From: JASTVH01 sp042862465
Lineage (GTDB): Bacteria; Pseudomonadota; Gammaproteobacteria; Pseudomonadales; Oleiphilaceae
Assembly: GCA_042862465.1 (NCBI GenBank)
Contig: JASTVH010000014.1
Coordinates: 1 to 64,000 of the forward strand
Length of the DNA: 64,000 bases
Direction of reading: 5' to 3'
The translations under genes were made by a program, and so were the position numbers. Positions within the stretch are counted from its first letter, which is position 1. Each line of letters starts with the position of its first letter. Below are positions 53,434-62,061 of this stretch, in pieces. The notes below the pieces were generated by a model, which was not told where the DNA came from, ran no database searches, and saw nothing but the letters and a program-made list of their open reading frames with translations.

Positions 53434-55500
53434 TCAGAACTGGATATCGGAAGGTGTCTGGGCCGAGAACTCGGTGACGAAATCGGCGAACTGGTCGGCG
53501 CTGGTCGGTTTGCTGTAATAATAGCCCTGGGCCAGGAGGCAGCCGCGGTTACGCAGGTACACGCTTTGCTCCTCGGTCTCCACTCCTTCGGCAATAACAC
53601 TGAGATTGAGGCTGCGGCCCAGATCGATGATGGTGTTGGCAATGCGTGTGTCATCTTCGTGCACCAGCAGGTCGCGGATGAACTGCTTGTCGATCTTGAG
53701 GTGATGCACCGGCAGCCGCTTCAGGTACGTGAGGGAAGAGTAACCGGTTCCGAAATCGTCCACGGCGATCAGGATACCCTCGTCACGCAAGCGCGTGAGT
53801 TTCTCGATGGCGTCATCCAGGTTCTGCATGAAACTGGTTTCGGTCACTTCCAGTTCCAACCGGTTGGGCGGCAGCTCGTGTTTGCGCAGCAGGGACAGCA
53901 CGTTTTCGACGATGTTGCCCTGGCGTAGCTGGACTGCTGAAAGGTTGACTGCGATCCGCAGAGGCTTGCCTTCGGCCATCCACACTGCGGCCTGGGCGCA
54001 CGCCTGATCCAGAACCCATTCGCCAATCTCGATGATGGAATGGTTGAGCTCGGCCAGCGGGATAAAGGAGTCCGGTGGTACCAGGCCGCGGGTCGGGTGA
54101 TTCCAGCGCAGCAGGGCTTCGGCGCCCACCACTCGGTGGCTTTCCATATTGATCTGAGGCTGGAAAACCAGGTGGAACTGACCTTCCGGGAGCGCCTGGG
54201 CCAGATCCTTTTCCAGTTGTTTGCGATCCCGGATCTCCTGGTCGACGCTGGCCACATAGAACTGGAACACGTTGTGGCCCCCGGTCTTGGCCAGGGTCAT
54301 GCTCTGTTCGGCTTTTTGCAGCAGGCGATCCGGCTGATAGGCGTCGTCCGGGAAGAGGGCAATGCCAATGGTCGCGGTAATGGCCAGTTCCTGATCGCCC
54401 ACCCGCGCCGGCTGACTCAGGGACTGCAGCAGCCACTCGGCCGTTGCCGCAGCCTGATAGCTTTCCTTCAGCTGGTGTTCGATGATGACAAACTGGTCGC
54501 TGCCCAGCCGCCCGGCAGTGAATATGCGCTGACTGCTCTCGTCGGTGAGGCGGTCGGCAATCACCTGGAGCAGTTCATCGCCCTTCTGATAGCCGTATTG
54601 CTCGTTGATGGTTTTGAAGTCGTCCAGACCACAGCAATAGACCGCCAGCATCTGGCGTTGCCGGCGGGCATCTTCCAGGGCGCCGGAGAGCAGGTCCAGG
54701 AACATCTCGCGATTGGGCAGGCCAGTCAGGTTGTCGTAGCGTGACAGTCGGCTAACTCGCGCCTCGGCGGCCTGGTGTTTTTTCTGGTTTTCGGCAATCG
54801 ACTGCAGCAACTGATTGGTGGAACTGACCCACAGGCCCAGTTCATCCCGTTCATGGCCTTTGGGCGGTTCCAGGAGTTGGTCGCCGGGACGTTCCGGATC
54901 CACATGGGAAATGGAGTGAATGATGCGAAAGAGAGGGCGCGTGAGCAGCAGGTGATACACCAGATAAAGCACCATGCCCAGAATCAGGGCTCGCGCCATG
55001 CCGGACAGCAGGATCAGGGTGGCCCGGTCGAGCCACAATCGAGCGGCGTAAGCGGTGTCGATGCGAAGTTCCAGCAGACCGTACACAATCGGCCGGCCGC
55101 CCTGGTCCTTGGTCAGGTTGACGGTGTAGGTGCGGCTCTGGCCAAAAATCGGATCCGTCAGTGCCCGGTAACGGGCTGAAAGCTGGTCGGTCTCCCGGCT
55201 TGCCAGTCGATCGCCGTCGGGGTGGGCAATGACGGCCGCCTGGGTGGCTTCCTGTTCGAACAGGCCATCAATAACCTGACGGGCCAGCTCTTCATCAATG
55301 CTGTAGACCGCCTGGGTGGCGGCGTCCTGAACCAGCGCCAGGGTTTGGTGGGCGCGCTGGTCGAGTTCCTGGGAAACCCGCTGGGCATCCAGAATGATTT
55401 GGGCACTGCTCAACGCGATGCCAGCCAACAGAGCTGTCAGCAGGACCCAGCGAAGGATTCGATACCCCAGACGATGTTCCAGTTTGAACGATGGTTTCAT
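53434..55500 (-). CDS. Membrane GGDEF-EAL protein, probable c-di-GMP phosphodiesterase
   Basis: 688 aa. Two membrane helices (about 12-34 and 185-210) flank a periplasmic sensor; a HAMP-like linker, a GGDEF domain and an EAL domain follow. The GGDEF loop is AGRLGSDQFVIIE (GSDQF), so synthesis is unlikely. The EAL domain is intact: GAEALLRWNHP, NLSAVQL, ELEVTETSF, DDFGTGYSSLTYLKRLPVHHLKIDK (split: DDFGTGYSS and LKIDK) and AEGVETEEQ. It should degrade c-di-GMP. Start ATG 55500; the long upstream frame is not conserved-looking. Confidence 0.88.
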   Translation of the reverse strand: MKPSFKLEHRLGYRILRWVLLTALLAGIALSSAQIILDAQRVSQELDQRAHQTLALVQDAATQAVYSIDEELARQVIDGLFEQEATQAAVIAHPDGDRLASRETDQLSARYRALTDPIFGQSRTYTVNLTKDQGGRPIVYGLLELRIDTAYAARLWLDRATLILLSGMARALILGMVLYLVYHLLLTRPLFRIIHSISHVDPERPGDQLLEPPKGHERDELGLWVSSTNQLLQSIAENQKKHQAAEARVSRLSRYDNLTGLPNREMFLDLLSGALEDARRQRQMLAVYCCGLDDFKTINEQYGYQKGDELLQVIADRLTDESSQRIFTAGRLGSDQFVIIEHQLKESYQAAATAEWLLQSLSQPARVGDQELAITATIGIALFPDDAYQPDRLLQKAEQSMTLAKTGGHNVFQFYVASVDQEIRDRKQLEKDLAQALPEGQFHLVFQPQINMESHRVVGAEALLRWNHPTRGLVPPDSFIPLAELNHSIIEIGEWVLDQACAQAAVWMAEGKPLRIAVNLSAVQLRQGNIVENVLSLLRKHELPPNRLELEVTETSFMQNLDDAIEKLTRLRDEGILIAVDDFGTGYSSLTYLKRLPVHHLKIDKQFIRDLLVHEDDTRIANTIIDLGRSLNLSVIAEGVETEEQSVYLRNRGCLLAQGYYYSKPTSADQFADFVTEFSAQTPSDIQF

Positions 55501-55910
55501 GGATTTGTATTTTTGGTGACCGCTCAGCCTTGTTGATCTGGGTATTTCGGCGTCCGCACCCGGATGCTGACATGCAGGCGAGGCTGTTAACCCGTGATAT
55601 AGCTCGACACCGGCGCGACATTTTCCCAGTAACCCATGGTGACGGCATTTTCTGGGCTGCCCTGTTGGGTGTCTCTTGTGATCCTTCGTCCAGCGACTGG
55701 AAGGTGCCGGTATCCAGCGTTCCCAGGAGCCCCTCTCAATATGAATCTGATAAAGGGTCTGCCTCAAGGAGAATCATTTGGCGAATGACTCCCTAAATAA
55801 ATAGCTGCTCAAGCTTGTTTCGTCCAGTCGAAATGCTGGGTTCACGAGAGGCGGGAAAGTCTGTAAATGGGGGCGGAACACCCTCCGGAAGGAGGGTGTT
55901 CACTGGGGTA
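55501..55910. other. 410-base gap between the GGDEF-EAL gene and sodB
   Basis: Both flanking genes read leftward. Apart from a perfect hairpin after sodB (GAACACCCTCC 55876-55886 / GGAGGGTGTTC 55891-55901, tetraloop) I see nothing that looks coding. The promoter of the GGDEF-EAL gene should lie in the left part. Confidence 0.5.
55876..55901 (-). terminator. Hairpin after sodB
   Basis: Perfect 11-bp stem with a 4-base loop, 10 bases past the sodB stop. There is no T tract on the minus strand, so it may protect the mRNA end rather than terminate. Confidence 0.5.
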
Positions 55911-56492
55911 TTACTCAGCGAAGTTCTTGTTCGCAAAATCCCAGTTGATCAGCTCGAAGAAGTGCTCGATGTACTTCGGACGGGCGTTGCGGTAATCGAT
56001 GTAGTAGGCGTGCTCCCATACATCCATGGTCAGCAGCGGCTTGTCGGAAGTGGTCAGCGGAGTCTCGGCATCGTCCGTGTTGACGATGGCCAGGCTGCCA
56101 TCAGACTTCTTGACCAGCCAGGTCCAGCCTGAACCGAAGTTGCCGGCACCTTTCTCGGCCCACTGCTTCTTGAACTCGTCGAAAGAACCGAACGCCTGGT
56201 TGATCGCGTCAGCGATGGCACCGGTCGGCTCGCCGCCGCCGTTCGGGCTCATGCTGTTCCAGTAGAAGGTGTGGTTCCAGACCTGTGCGGCCTGGTTGAA
56301 CAGCCCGCCGCTGGCAGATTTGATGATGTCCTCGAGAGACTTTTTCTCGTCCTCGGTGCCTTCGATCAGGCTGTTGAGCTTGGTCACGTAGGCGTTGTGG
56401 TGCTTGCCGTGGTGGTATTCAAGCGTTTCCTGGGAAATGTGCGGTTCAAGTGCGTTCTTCTCATACGGCAGGGGGGGAAGTTCAAATGCCAT
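55911..56492 (-). CDS. sodB: Superoxide dismutase (Fe)
   Basis: 193 aa. Metal ligands: His in ETLEYHHGKHHNAYV, His in QVWNHTFYW, Asp and His in LTMDVWEHAYYIDYRNARP. LPPLPYEKNALEPHIS at the start and the FANKNFAE-type end fit cytosolic iron SOD, and the AAQVWNHTFYWN pattern is FeSOD-like. I chose ATG 56492 (MAFELPPLPY) after GGGAG, rather than the upstream ATG. Removes superoxide. Confidence 0.96.
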   Translation of the reverse strand: MAFELPPLPYEKNALEPHISQETLEYHHGKHHNAYVTKLNSLIEGTEDEKKSLEDIIKSASGGLFNQAAQVWNHTFYWNSMSPNGGGEPTGAIADAINQAFGSFDEFKKQWAEKGAGNFGSGWTWLVKKSDGSLAIVNTDDAETPLTTSDKPLLTMDVWEHAYYIDYRNARPKYIEHFFELINWDFANKNFAE

Positions 56493-56860
56493 GAGATCAG
56501 TCTCCCTTTGGTCTGCTATCAGGATTGGCTTTGGCACGTTGCCGCTGGTGATGGCTCTTGTCATCCCTCAAGGAGAAGATGACGGCATTGCATTAAAGTC
56601 ATCAAACTGGCGGTCGTGCTTCTGAACTACTGTGTAACGCCCGAGTTGTGTTCCCATCGGGCCTTCGGAAACGTTCGCTGATCATAACACCGCGAATGAC
56701 GCGCGGCTATGTCAGGAAAAGGCAGCTGCATCTACGGACAACGGTGCCCGGGATGCAGAACGCTCCTGACTTCGATAGATGGAGCCGGTTGCGCTAACTT
56801 CAAGTCCCCGATGCCATTTTTCTGCATCTCTGAGTCGTGCCAGCACATCGGGCCCCTTCT
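56493..56860. other. Gap between sodB and purK
   Basis: 368 bases. It should contain the sodB promoter on the minus strand and the end of the purEK transcript. I found no clear terminator, operator or small gene; the short frames on both strands look random. Confidence 0.5.
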
Positions 56861-57997
56861 TCAGCTGTGCGATGAATTATCGCCGGACGCCGTCAATGTG
56901 GTTTCGAATGGGGGGCAGCCCGGCAGGAATTGCGCGCAGGTCTTTACGCGCCAGACCAGCTCCTCGTAAGAATCAGCCAGCACCGTTATATGACCCAGTT
57001 TGCGCCCCGGCCGCTCGGACTTGTCGTACAGATGCAGGTGGGTGTAGGGCAGTTTGAGAATCGACTCGTAGTCGCCGTGTTCACCGATGATGTTGATCAT
57101 GCAGCTGATGCAGCGAGCCGAGGCGTCCCCCAGCGGTTCTCCGGAGACGGCGCGGATGTGGTTTTCGAACTGGCTGGTGACCGCGCCCTCAATGGTCCAG
57201 TGACCGGAGTTGTGAACACGTGGGGCCATTTCGTTGGCCAAAAGGCCCTCGGAGGTTTCAAACAGCTCCAGGGTCAGGACGCCGACATGGTTCAGTTCCA
57301 TCATCAACTCGCCGATGTAGCGACTGGCGGCAGCACGGGTTTGCGGCTTCAGGTGGGGCGCGGGCGCCACCGAATAGCGCAGTATGCCCTCGCTGTGCAG
57401 GTTTTCCGCCAGAGGGTAAACCGCGATATCGCCATCTTCACCGCGGGTGGCGATGATGGACACCTCACGCTCGAAATTCACGAAGGCTTCCACCACCAGG
57501 CGTTCATGGCCAATGCTGTTCCGGGCTGCGGCGGCCTCCTCGGGGGTTTTCAGCACCGCCTGTCCCTTGCCGTCGTATCCTTCGGTCACCGATTTGGCCA
57601 CCACCGGACAACCCAGTTCGCGCGCTGCGGCTTCCAGTTCATCAGCGCTGGTGGCGACCCGGTATTCCGGGGTGGGAATGCCGAGGCGATTGAAGAGGGC
57701 CTTTTCCAGCTCGCGATTCTGGCAGACCCGCAGGGACTCGGGGCCGGGATGGACAGGCAGCTGCCGGGCCAGGGTTTCGGCCACTTCCACAGGCAGATGC
57801 TCGAATTCGTAGCTGACCCGATCGACCTTGCCGGCAAATTCTTCCAGCCGGGTTTGCTCAGGGTCGGAAATCACCTCGCCAATGCCGGCGCTGGGCTTGC
57901 CTGACAGATCGTAGAAAACGAACGAGTGGGCGTGCGGGTAGCCGGCCAGCGCCAGCATGCGCCCAAGCTGTCCGGCACCGAGAATACCAATGCGCAT
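56861..57997 (-). CDS. purK: N5-carboxyaminoimidazole ribonucleotide synthase
   Basis: 378-aa ATP-grasp enzyme. MRIGILGAGQLGRMLALAGYP, YEFEHLPVEVAETLA, CPVVAKSVTEGYDGKGQAVL, VNFEREVSIIATRGEDG and LANEMAPRVHNSGHWTIEGA are the family blocks. It carboxylates AIR to N5-CAIR in purine synthesis. It starts 21 bases after purE, forming the usual purEK operon. Confidence 0.96.
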   Translation of the reverse strand: MRIGILGAGQLGRMLALAGYPHAHSFVFYDLSGKPSAGIGEVISDPEQTRLEEFAGKVDRVSYEFEHLPVEVAETLARQLPVHPGPESLRVCQNRELEKALFNRLGIPTPEYRVATSADELEAAARELGCPVVAKSVTEGYDGKGQAVLKTPEEAAAARNSIGHERLVVEAFVNFEREVSIIATRGEDGDIAVYPLAENLHSEGILRYSVAPAPHLKPQTRAAASRYIGELMMELNHVGVLTLELFETSEGLLANEMAPRVHNSGHWTIEGAVTSQFENHIRAVSGEPLGDASARCISCMINIIGEHGDYESILKLPYTHLHLYDKSERPGRKLGHITVLADSYEELVWRVKTCAQFLPGCPPFETTLTASGDNSSHS

Positions 57998-58018
57998 GAA
58001 ACGTCCTCGAAATGGCAG

Positions 58019-58510
58019 TTATTCCGCCCTTGGGTCGGGATTGTCCAGGACGGTCTGAGTTTGCTGTTCGCGGAAATCCGCCACGGCCTGGCTCACCGCC
58101 GGGTCTTCCAGGGCGACGATCTGGGACGCCAGCAAGCCGGCATTGCGGGCACCGGCCTTGCCAATGGCCAGTGTACCGACTGCGACGCCGCCCGGCATCT
58201 GCACGATCGAGAGCAGGGAATCGAGGCCCTTGAGGGTGCGCGACTCCACCGGCACGCCCAGCACCGGCAGGCTGGTTTTGGAGGCCACCATGCCCGGCAG
58301 ATGGGCGGCACCGCCCGCGCCGGCGATGATGACCTTCAGGCCGCGTTCCTGGGCTGACTGCGCGTAATCAAACAGCAAGTCAGGGGTGCGGTGGGCCGAA
58401 ACGACGCGGGTTTCATAGGCAACACCGAGCTGGTCCAGCATGTTTGCCGCGTGTTCCATGGTCGGCCAGTCCGACTTGGAACCCATAATGAGACCTACTA
58501 ACGGCTGCAT
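58019..58510 (-). CDS. purE: N5-carboxyaminoimidazole ribonucleotide mutase
   Basis: 163 aa, class I PurE. PLVGLIMGSKSDWPTMEHAA, YETRVVSAHRTPDLLFDYA (catalytic His), IIAGAGGAAHLPGMVASKT and SLLSIVQMPGGVAVGTLAIG. It moves the carboxyl group to give CAIR. I chose ATG 58510 with AAAGGAAA upstream; the open frame continues upstream without conserved sequence. Confidence 0.96.
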   Translation of the reverse strand: MQPLVGLIMGSKSDWPTMEHAANMLDQLGVAYETRVVSAHRTPDLLFDYAQSAQERGLKVIIAGAGGAAHLPGMVASKTSLPVLGVPVESRTLKGLDSLLSIVQMPGGVAVGTLAIGKAGARNAGLLASQIVALEDPAVSQAVADFREQQTQTVLDNPDPRAE

Positions 58511-58742
58511 CGCATGATTTCCTTTGCCTTGGAAAACCGACCATTTTACGGGGTGGCCATCATAGACGCAAATGGCGTCGTGGCGGGCACAAACGGTCGC
58601 TGTGGGGTGCCGGAACGGTTTCAGTCCAGCCCATCCGCCGCTATCATGCTCCGTTAAAGAGGGCTTTCGGCACGAGCCCGGCTTTTTCATGACAGCGCGC
58701 GACAGTCGTGACGAATCCGGGGTCGTGTTGGGAGTCGACGCA

Positions 58743-59645
58743 GTGACTGACGGAGAGCGGAATCCCAGCATGGAACCGATACGCCCGGAACGGGATGAAG
58801 TCGCGGCACGTAAAGGTGCCAAAGCCAAACCAGAAAAACCGGCAAAGGGGGCAGCGCCCAAACCGGAGCGCGCACCCCGTCCCCCGAAGGCCTCCGGGAA
58901 AGGGGCCTGGCCGGTTGTCGCCCTACTGATTGTCCTGTTGGTTGCTGTCAGCGCCGTGGGCGGCTGGCTTCTCTATAAGCAGAACCAGGAAGTGAACCGG
59001 CTCGCCAGTAATCTGGGGGACGCCCAGGACTGGATCAACCAGAGCAAGCTTTCCCTGGCGCGTTTTGAGGGGCAGCTGACGGAAACCGACCAGGAGCTGG
59101 CACAAAGTGGCGACAAGGTGGGTGACAAGATGGCTTTCCTGGAATCGGAAATCCGCAAGCTTTGGGGCGTCGCCTACGATCGCAATCGGAAGGCCATCAA
59201 GGCCAATGACGATCAGCTGGCCAAGCTGCAGAAGACCCTGGAAAAGGCCGATGGCAAACTCTCGGAGCTGACATCAAAACTCGATTCCCAGGCGCAGAAG
59301 CTGGAGCAGCTCAACACTCAGGTGGCCCGCATCGACAAGGTGGAGGAGGCGGTCAGCGGCCTTCGGGCGGATCTGGGGCAGAAGGTCGATGAGCTGGGCA
59401 GTCAGGTGTCGCGCCAGGCGCAGCAGCAGAAACTGGCACTGGACGAAGTCCGGGCACGGGTGAGCGCCCTGGAGCGTAAGCTGCGCCAGCAGGATAGCCA
59501 GGCTGAGGTGGCGGCGCTCAGGAAAGAGCTTGGTGATCTGAAGACCGTGGTCGACTCCATCGATGCCTTCCGGAGCCAGATTACGTCGCGCCTGCTTCAA
59601 CTGGAGTCGCGAGTCGAGAGCAAGGGCGCAGCCGGCGGACAATAG
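58743..59645 (+). CDS. Membrane-anchored coiled-coil protein of unknown function
   Basis: About 300 aa. The N-terminal ~60 residues are Lys/Pro/Ala-rich and cytoplasmic, then one membrane helix (WPVVALLIVLLVAVSAVGGWLLY). A periplasmic coiled coil follows (about 100-295, e.g. KLQKTLEKADGKLSELTSKL) rich in Gln, Lys and Leu. I do not recognise a named family; it resembles structural or septum-associated helical proteins in layout only. The start is uncertain: GTG 58743 has a good GGGAG at 8 bases; ATG 58689 would add 18 residues. Divergent from purE. Confidence 0.65.
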   Translation: MTDGERNPSMEPIRPERDEVAARKGAKAKPEKPAKGAAPKPERAPRPPKASGKGAWPVVALLIVLLVAVSAVGGWLLYKQNQEVNRLASNLGDAQDWINQSKLSLARFEGQLTETDQELAQSGDKVGDKMAFLESEIRKLWGVAYDRNRKAIKANDDQLAKLQKTLEKADGKLSELTSKLDSQAQKLEQLNTQVARIDKVEEAVSGLRADLGQKVDELGSQVSRQAQQQKLALDEVRARVSALERKLRQQDSQAEVAALRKELGDLKTVVDSIDAFRSQITSRLLQLESRVESKGAAGGQ

Positions 59646-59800
59646 CGGTTTTTGTGCTGGCTCCGGGGCGGCCGAGGGCGTGCTCTGGGGCCAAACGGGA
59701 GATGCCGGTGGCGAGTATCTCCCGACTTGCGGTACCTCTCAAATCACCCCTTCCAAAGCTGTTATGATGCCGCCATTACCACAACACGGGAACGGCGGAG

Positions 59801-60667
59801 ATGATGGCACGATTTCTTCAGCTATTCGTCCTGATTCTGGGGCTGACGCTTTTCAGCGGATGCACGGTTTATCAGTCAATAGGAAAAAGCGTAGGGCCTT
59901 TTGTTCACCCGGTTACCGGGCAGGACTTTGTTCATATTCCCAATGAGGAATGGAATACCAGCAAGAACGCCCTGTTCTATTTCTATCGTCCGAATTCGGA
60001 ATGGGCCTCTCAGGAGATAGAGTCGCCCAGCGTGTATATTGATGATCATCATTACTTCAATATCCGCGCCAACAGCTACACCTGGATGGAAGTCTATCCG
60101 GGCACGCGCCATATCGACATCCGTCGTCCGCTTCTGGGCCTCGAAGGTGTCGAGTCGCACCTGCTTTCCCTCGACCTGAGCCGCATCGCCGATGCCGATG
60201 TGACGGTAGAGCCGGGGCATGTTTATTATTTCCGCTATTCCGAGGAATCGGAGCCGGAGAAAGTGCATCCCATGCTGGCTCCGGACGATCCGCTGGCCTC
60301 CGGCACCCTGACGCTGGTTCCACGCGATGTTGCCATTCAGGAGATCGTCGATACCCAGTTCCTCAACAGCGACATGCTCGCCCCCAACCATGCGGCCACC
60401 AGTATCGTGGAGGTGAACCGCGAACATGACTATGAGGCGGAAATGGCACGGCTCGAGGAAGAGCGTGAAAAGGAGTTGGAGCGCCTGAAGGAAGAGGGCA
60501 AATACGAATCACCGCCCTGGTACTGGCCATTTGGCGGCGGGCCCACCGTTACGCTGGAAAGTGATAAAAAGATCCAGGAGTTGCAGGCCAAGCGTGAAGC
60601 CTATCTGGAAGAAAAGGAACGCCGCGAAGAGGCTGCCGAAGGCGATAGCGGATGGTGGCCGTTTTAG
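59801..60667 (+). CDS. DUF2846-like lipoprotein
   Basis: 288 aa. Signal peptide with lipobox LFSGC near residue 21 (cysteine acylated, periplasm or outer membrane). A DUF2846-type beta domain spans about 40-170 (ALFYFYRPNSEW, SVYIDDHHYFNIRANSYTWMEVYPG, VTVEPGHVYYFRYSEE). The C-terminal ~100 residues are a charged, Glu/Lys-rich helix (MARLEEEREKELERLKEEGK) ending in a Trp-rich tail (GDSGWWPF). The function of DUF2846 proteins is unknown. Start ATG 59801 or 59804; it stands alone between hypothetical genes. Confidence 0.8.
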   Translation: MMARFLQLFVLILGLTLFSGCTVYQSIGKSVGPFVHPVTGQDFVHIPNEEWNTSKNALFYFYRPNSEWASQEIESPSVYIDDHHYFNIRANSYTWMEVYPGTRHIDIRRPLLGLEGVESHLLSLDLSRIADADVTVEPGHVYYFRYSEESEPEKVHPMLAPDDPLASGTLTLVPRDVAIQEIVDTQFLNSDMLAPNHAATSIVEVNREHDYEAEMARLEEEREKELERLKEEGKYESPPWYWPFGGGPTVTLESDKKIQELQAKREAYLEEKERREEAAEGDSGWWPF

Positions 60668-60885
60668 GAGCCGGTGGACGTTCCTTTGATTCTTTACCGT
60701 GAGCGGGTTAACCAGGCGGCCGTTGATGCAGAGTGCGGCGCTATCACTGATGTCCTGACAGGAGGTGGCTGGTAGAATGGTGCGCTAACAAAAAGCGTGT
60801 TCCTGATACCACCTGTCTGGGCACAGGGGCAGGGAATGCCAGGGCGCCTGGTCGTGCCCTGAATGACGGGATAGGAGGAAGTGGA

Positions 60886-61428
60886 ATGTCGTTGAAAGAC
60901 TCGATGGAGACTCGCCTGGAGGCGGCTCGCATGCGGGTGGAAGAAATTCGGGGGCGTTACTTTTCGGTATCGGCCAAGGTGGTTGAGCAGGGGAGTGACC
61001 GTCTTGCCGGTCTGACACGGCTGACCGGACTGTTGGGTCCGGATCTGCGGGAAACCATCAATCAGCGCATCTCCGACGTGCAGTCCTGGCTGGACGAGCT
61101 GAATCAGTCCCTGGCGGAGAAAGCGATTCCGGCGGACCGTCGAGCCAAGGTCGGCCAACTGGCGGGCCAGACCCGCAATCCCCTGAGAGTCGTGCAGGGC
61201 GGTGCTGGGCAGGGCCCGGAAGCACAGGATGTAAAGGAGGCGCCCCCCGCCTCGGCCAATGATGATGCGGAACCTCCAAAGGCCAAGGTGTTAAAAGCCG
61301 CCAAGCCGACGCGCAAGTCAACGCAGGCCGGCAAGAGTGGTTCCACCTCCACCGCGAAGAAAAAGTCTGCCACGGCTGCCAGAAAAGGGCAGAAGGGCGG
61401 GGGAAACAAGTCCCCCAAGCGGTCTTGA
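60886..61428 (+). CDS. Phasin-like helical protein with lysine-rich tail
   Basis: 180 aa. Residues 1-~95 are amphipathic helices (SMETRLEAARMRVEEIRGRYF, GLTRLTGLLGPDLRETINQRI) of a phasin-like type. The C-terminal ~70 residues are Lys/Ala/Ser/Gly-rich and strongly basic, ending KKKSATAARKGQKGGGNKSPKRS (read in two parts). PhaF-type phasins combine a granule-binding domain with such a histone-like DNA-binding tail; this resemblance is by composition only. The RBS is GGGATAGGAGG. Just upstream of the tRNA cluster. Confidence 0.6.
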   Translation: MSLKDSMETRLEAARMRVEEIRGRYFSVSAKVVEQGSDRLAGLTRLTGLLGPDLRETINQRISDVQSWLDELNQSLAEKAIPADRRAKVGQLAGQTRNPLRVVQGGAGQGPEAQDVKEAPPASANDDAEPPKAKVLKAAKPTRKSTQAGKSGSTSTAKKKSATAARKGQKGGGNKSPKRS

Positions 61429-61460
61429 AAGCCTGGGGGATGTCGAATTCCAAAAAAGAT

Positions 61461-61488
61461 TTGACACCCCTGTGTAAATGCTTAAAAT
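61461..61488 (+). promoter_or_regulatory. Sigma-70 promoter of the Val-Asp-Val tRNA operon
   Basis: -35 TTGACA (61461-61466), 16-base spacer, -10 TAAAAT (61483-61488), followed by GCGC. The start would be near 61495, leaving a leader of about 85 nt before the first tRNA. Confidence 0.75.
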
Positions 61489-61578
61489 GCGCAACTCACT
61501 TGGATGATGACTTGATGACAACGGGCCGGCGGTCTGATCGATTCGAGCCATCAAACGCTTGAAAAAGCCAAGTGGCAT

Positions 61579-61654
61579 GGGTGGTTAGCTCAGCTGGGAG
61601 AGCATCGGCCTTACAAGCCGAGGGTCGCAGGTTCGATCCCTGCACCACCCACCA
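61579..61654 (+). tRNA. tRNA-Val (TAC), first copy
   Basis: 76 nt with encoded CCA, acceptor stem GGGTGGT/ACCACCC, anticodon loop CTTACAA (anticodon TAC) and T-loop GTTCGATCC. Identical in sequence to the copy at 61763. Confidence 0.95.
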
Positions 61655-61679
61655 ATCAAGCGTCCCGAGTTTACAATTT

Positions 61680-61756
61680 GGAGCGGTAGTTCAGTTGGTT
61701 AGAATACCGGCCTGTCACGCCGGGGGTCGCGGGTTCGAGTCCCGTCCGCTCCGCCA
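61680..61756 (+). tRNA. tRNA-Asp (GTC)
   Basis: 77 nt with encoded CCA, acceptor stem GGAGCGG/CCGCTCC, anticodon loop CTGTCAC (GTC) and T-loop GTTCGAGTC. Lies 25 bases after the first tRNA-Val and 6 before the second. Confidence 0.95.
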
Positions 61757-61762
61757 TCTTTT

Positions 61763-61838
61763 GGGTGGTTAGCTCAGCTGGGAGAGCATCGGCCTTACAA
61801 GCCGAGGGTCGCAGGTTCGATCCCTGCACCACCCACCA
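61763..61838 (+). tRNA. tRNA-Val (TAC), second copy
   Basis: 76 nt, identical to 61579-61654. No clear intrinsic terminator follows within 60 bases. Confidence 0.95.
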
Positions 61839-61917
61839 TTTCCTCTTTTCCCGAAGTTCCCATCCTCGCCTCAGCAGGCATTTGACGCCCTGATTCAGCT
61901 CTCCATCATCTCGTTGG

Positions 61918-62056
61918 ACGTTGGCACTCAGACGTCGAAACGTACCTCTGTGGTTAAGTTTTTACGTGAAACGTCAAACGTCCAACGTGAAACCCTAAAA
62001 CCAAAGCCCGGAGCTGAACGTCAGACGTCCAACCTCAGACGTCCGACGTTCGTCAC
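61918..62056. repeat. Degenerate heptanucleotide array next to fabG-like gene
   Basis: In heptad register on the plus strand: ACGTGAA ACGTCAA (61971 on), ACGTCCA ACGTGAA, then ACGTCAG ACGTCCA ACCTCAG, ACGTCCG ACGTTCG up to about 62052. The array lies 3' of the fabG-like stop (62062) on the minus strand, as the perfect arrays do for dapD and dapC. The 223 bases 61839-62061 otherwise hold nothing coding. Confidence 0.6.
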
Positions 62057-62061
62057 CTCAC

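Noticed and set aside
56709..57057. Small rightward frames between sodB and purK
   Set aside because: They run into purK antisense, have no RBS and no recognisable motif.
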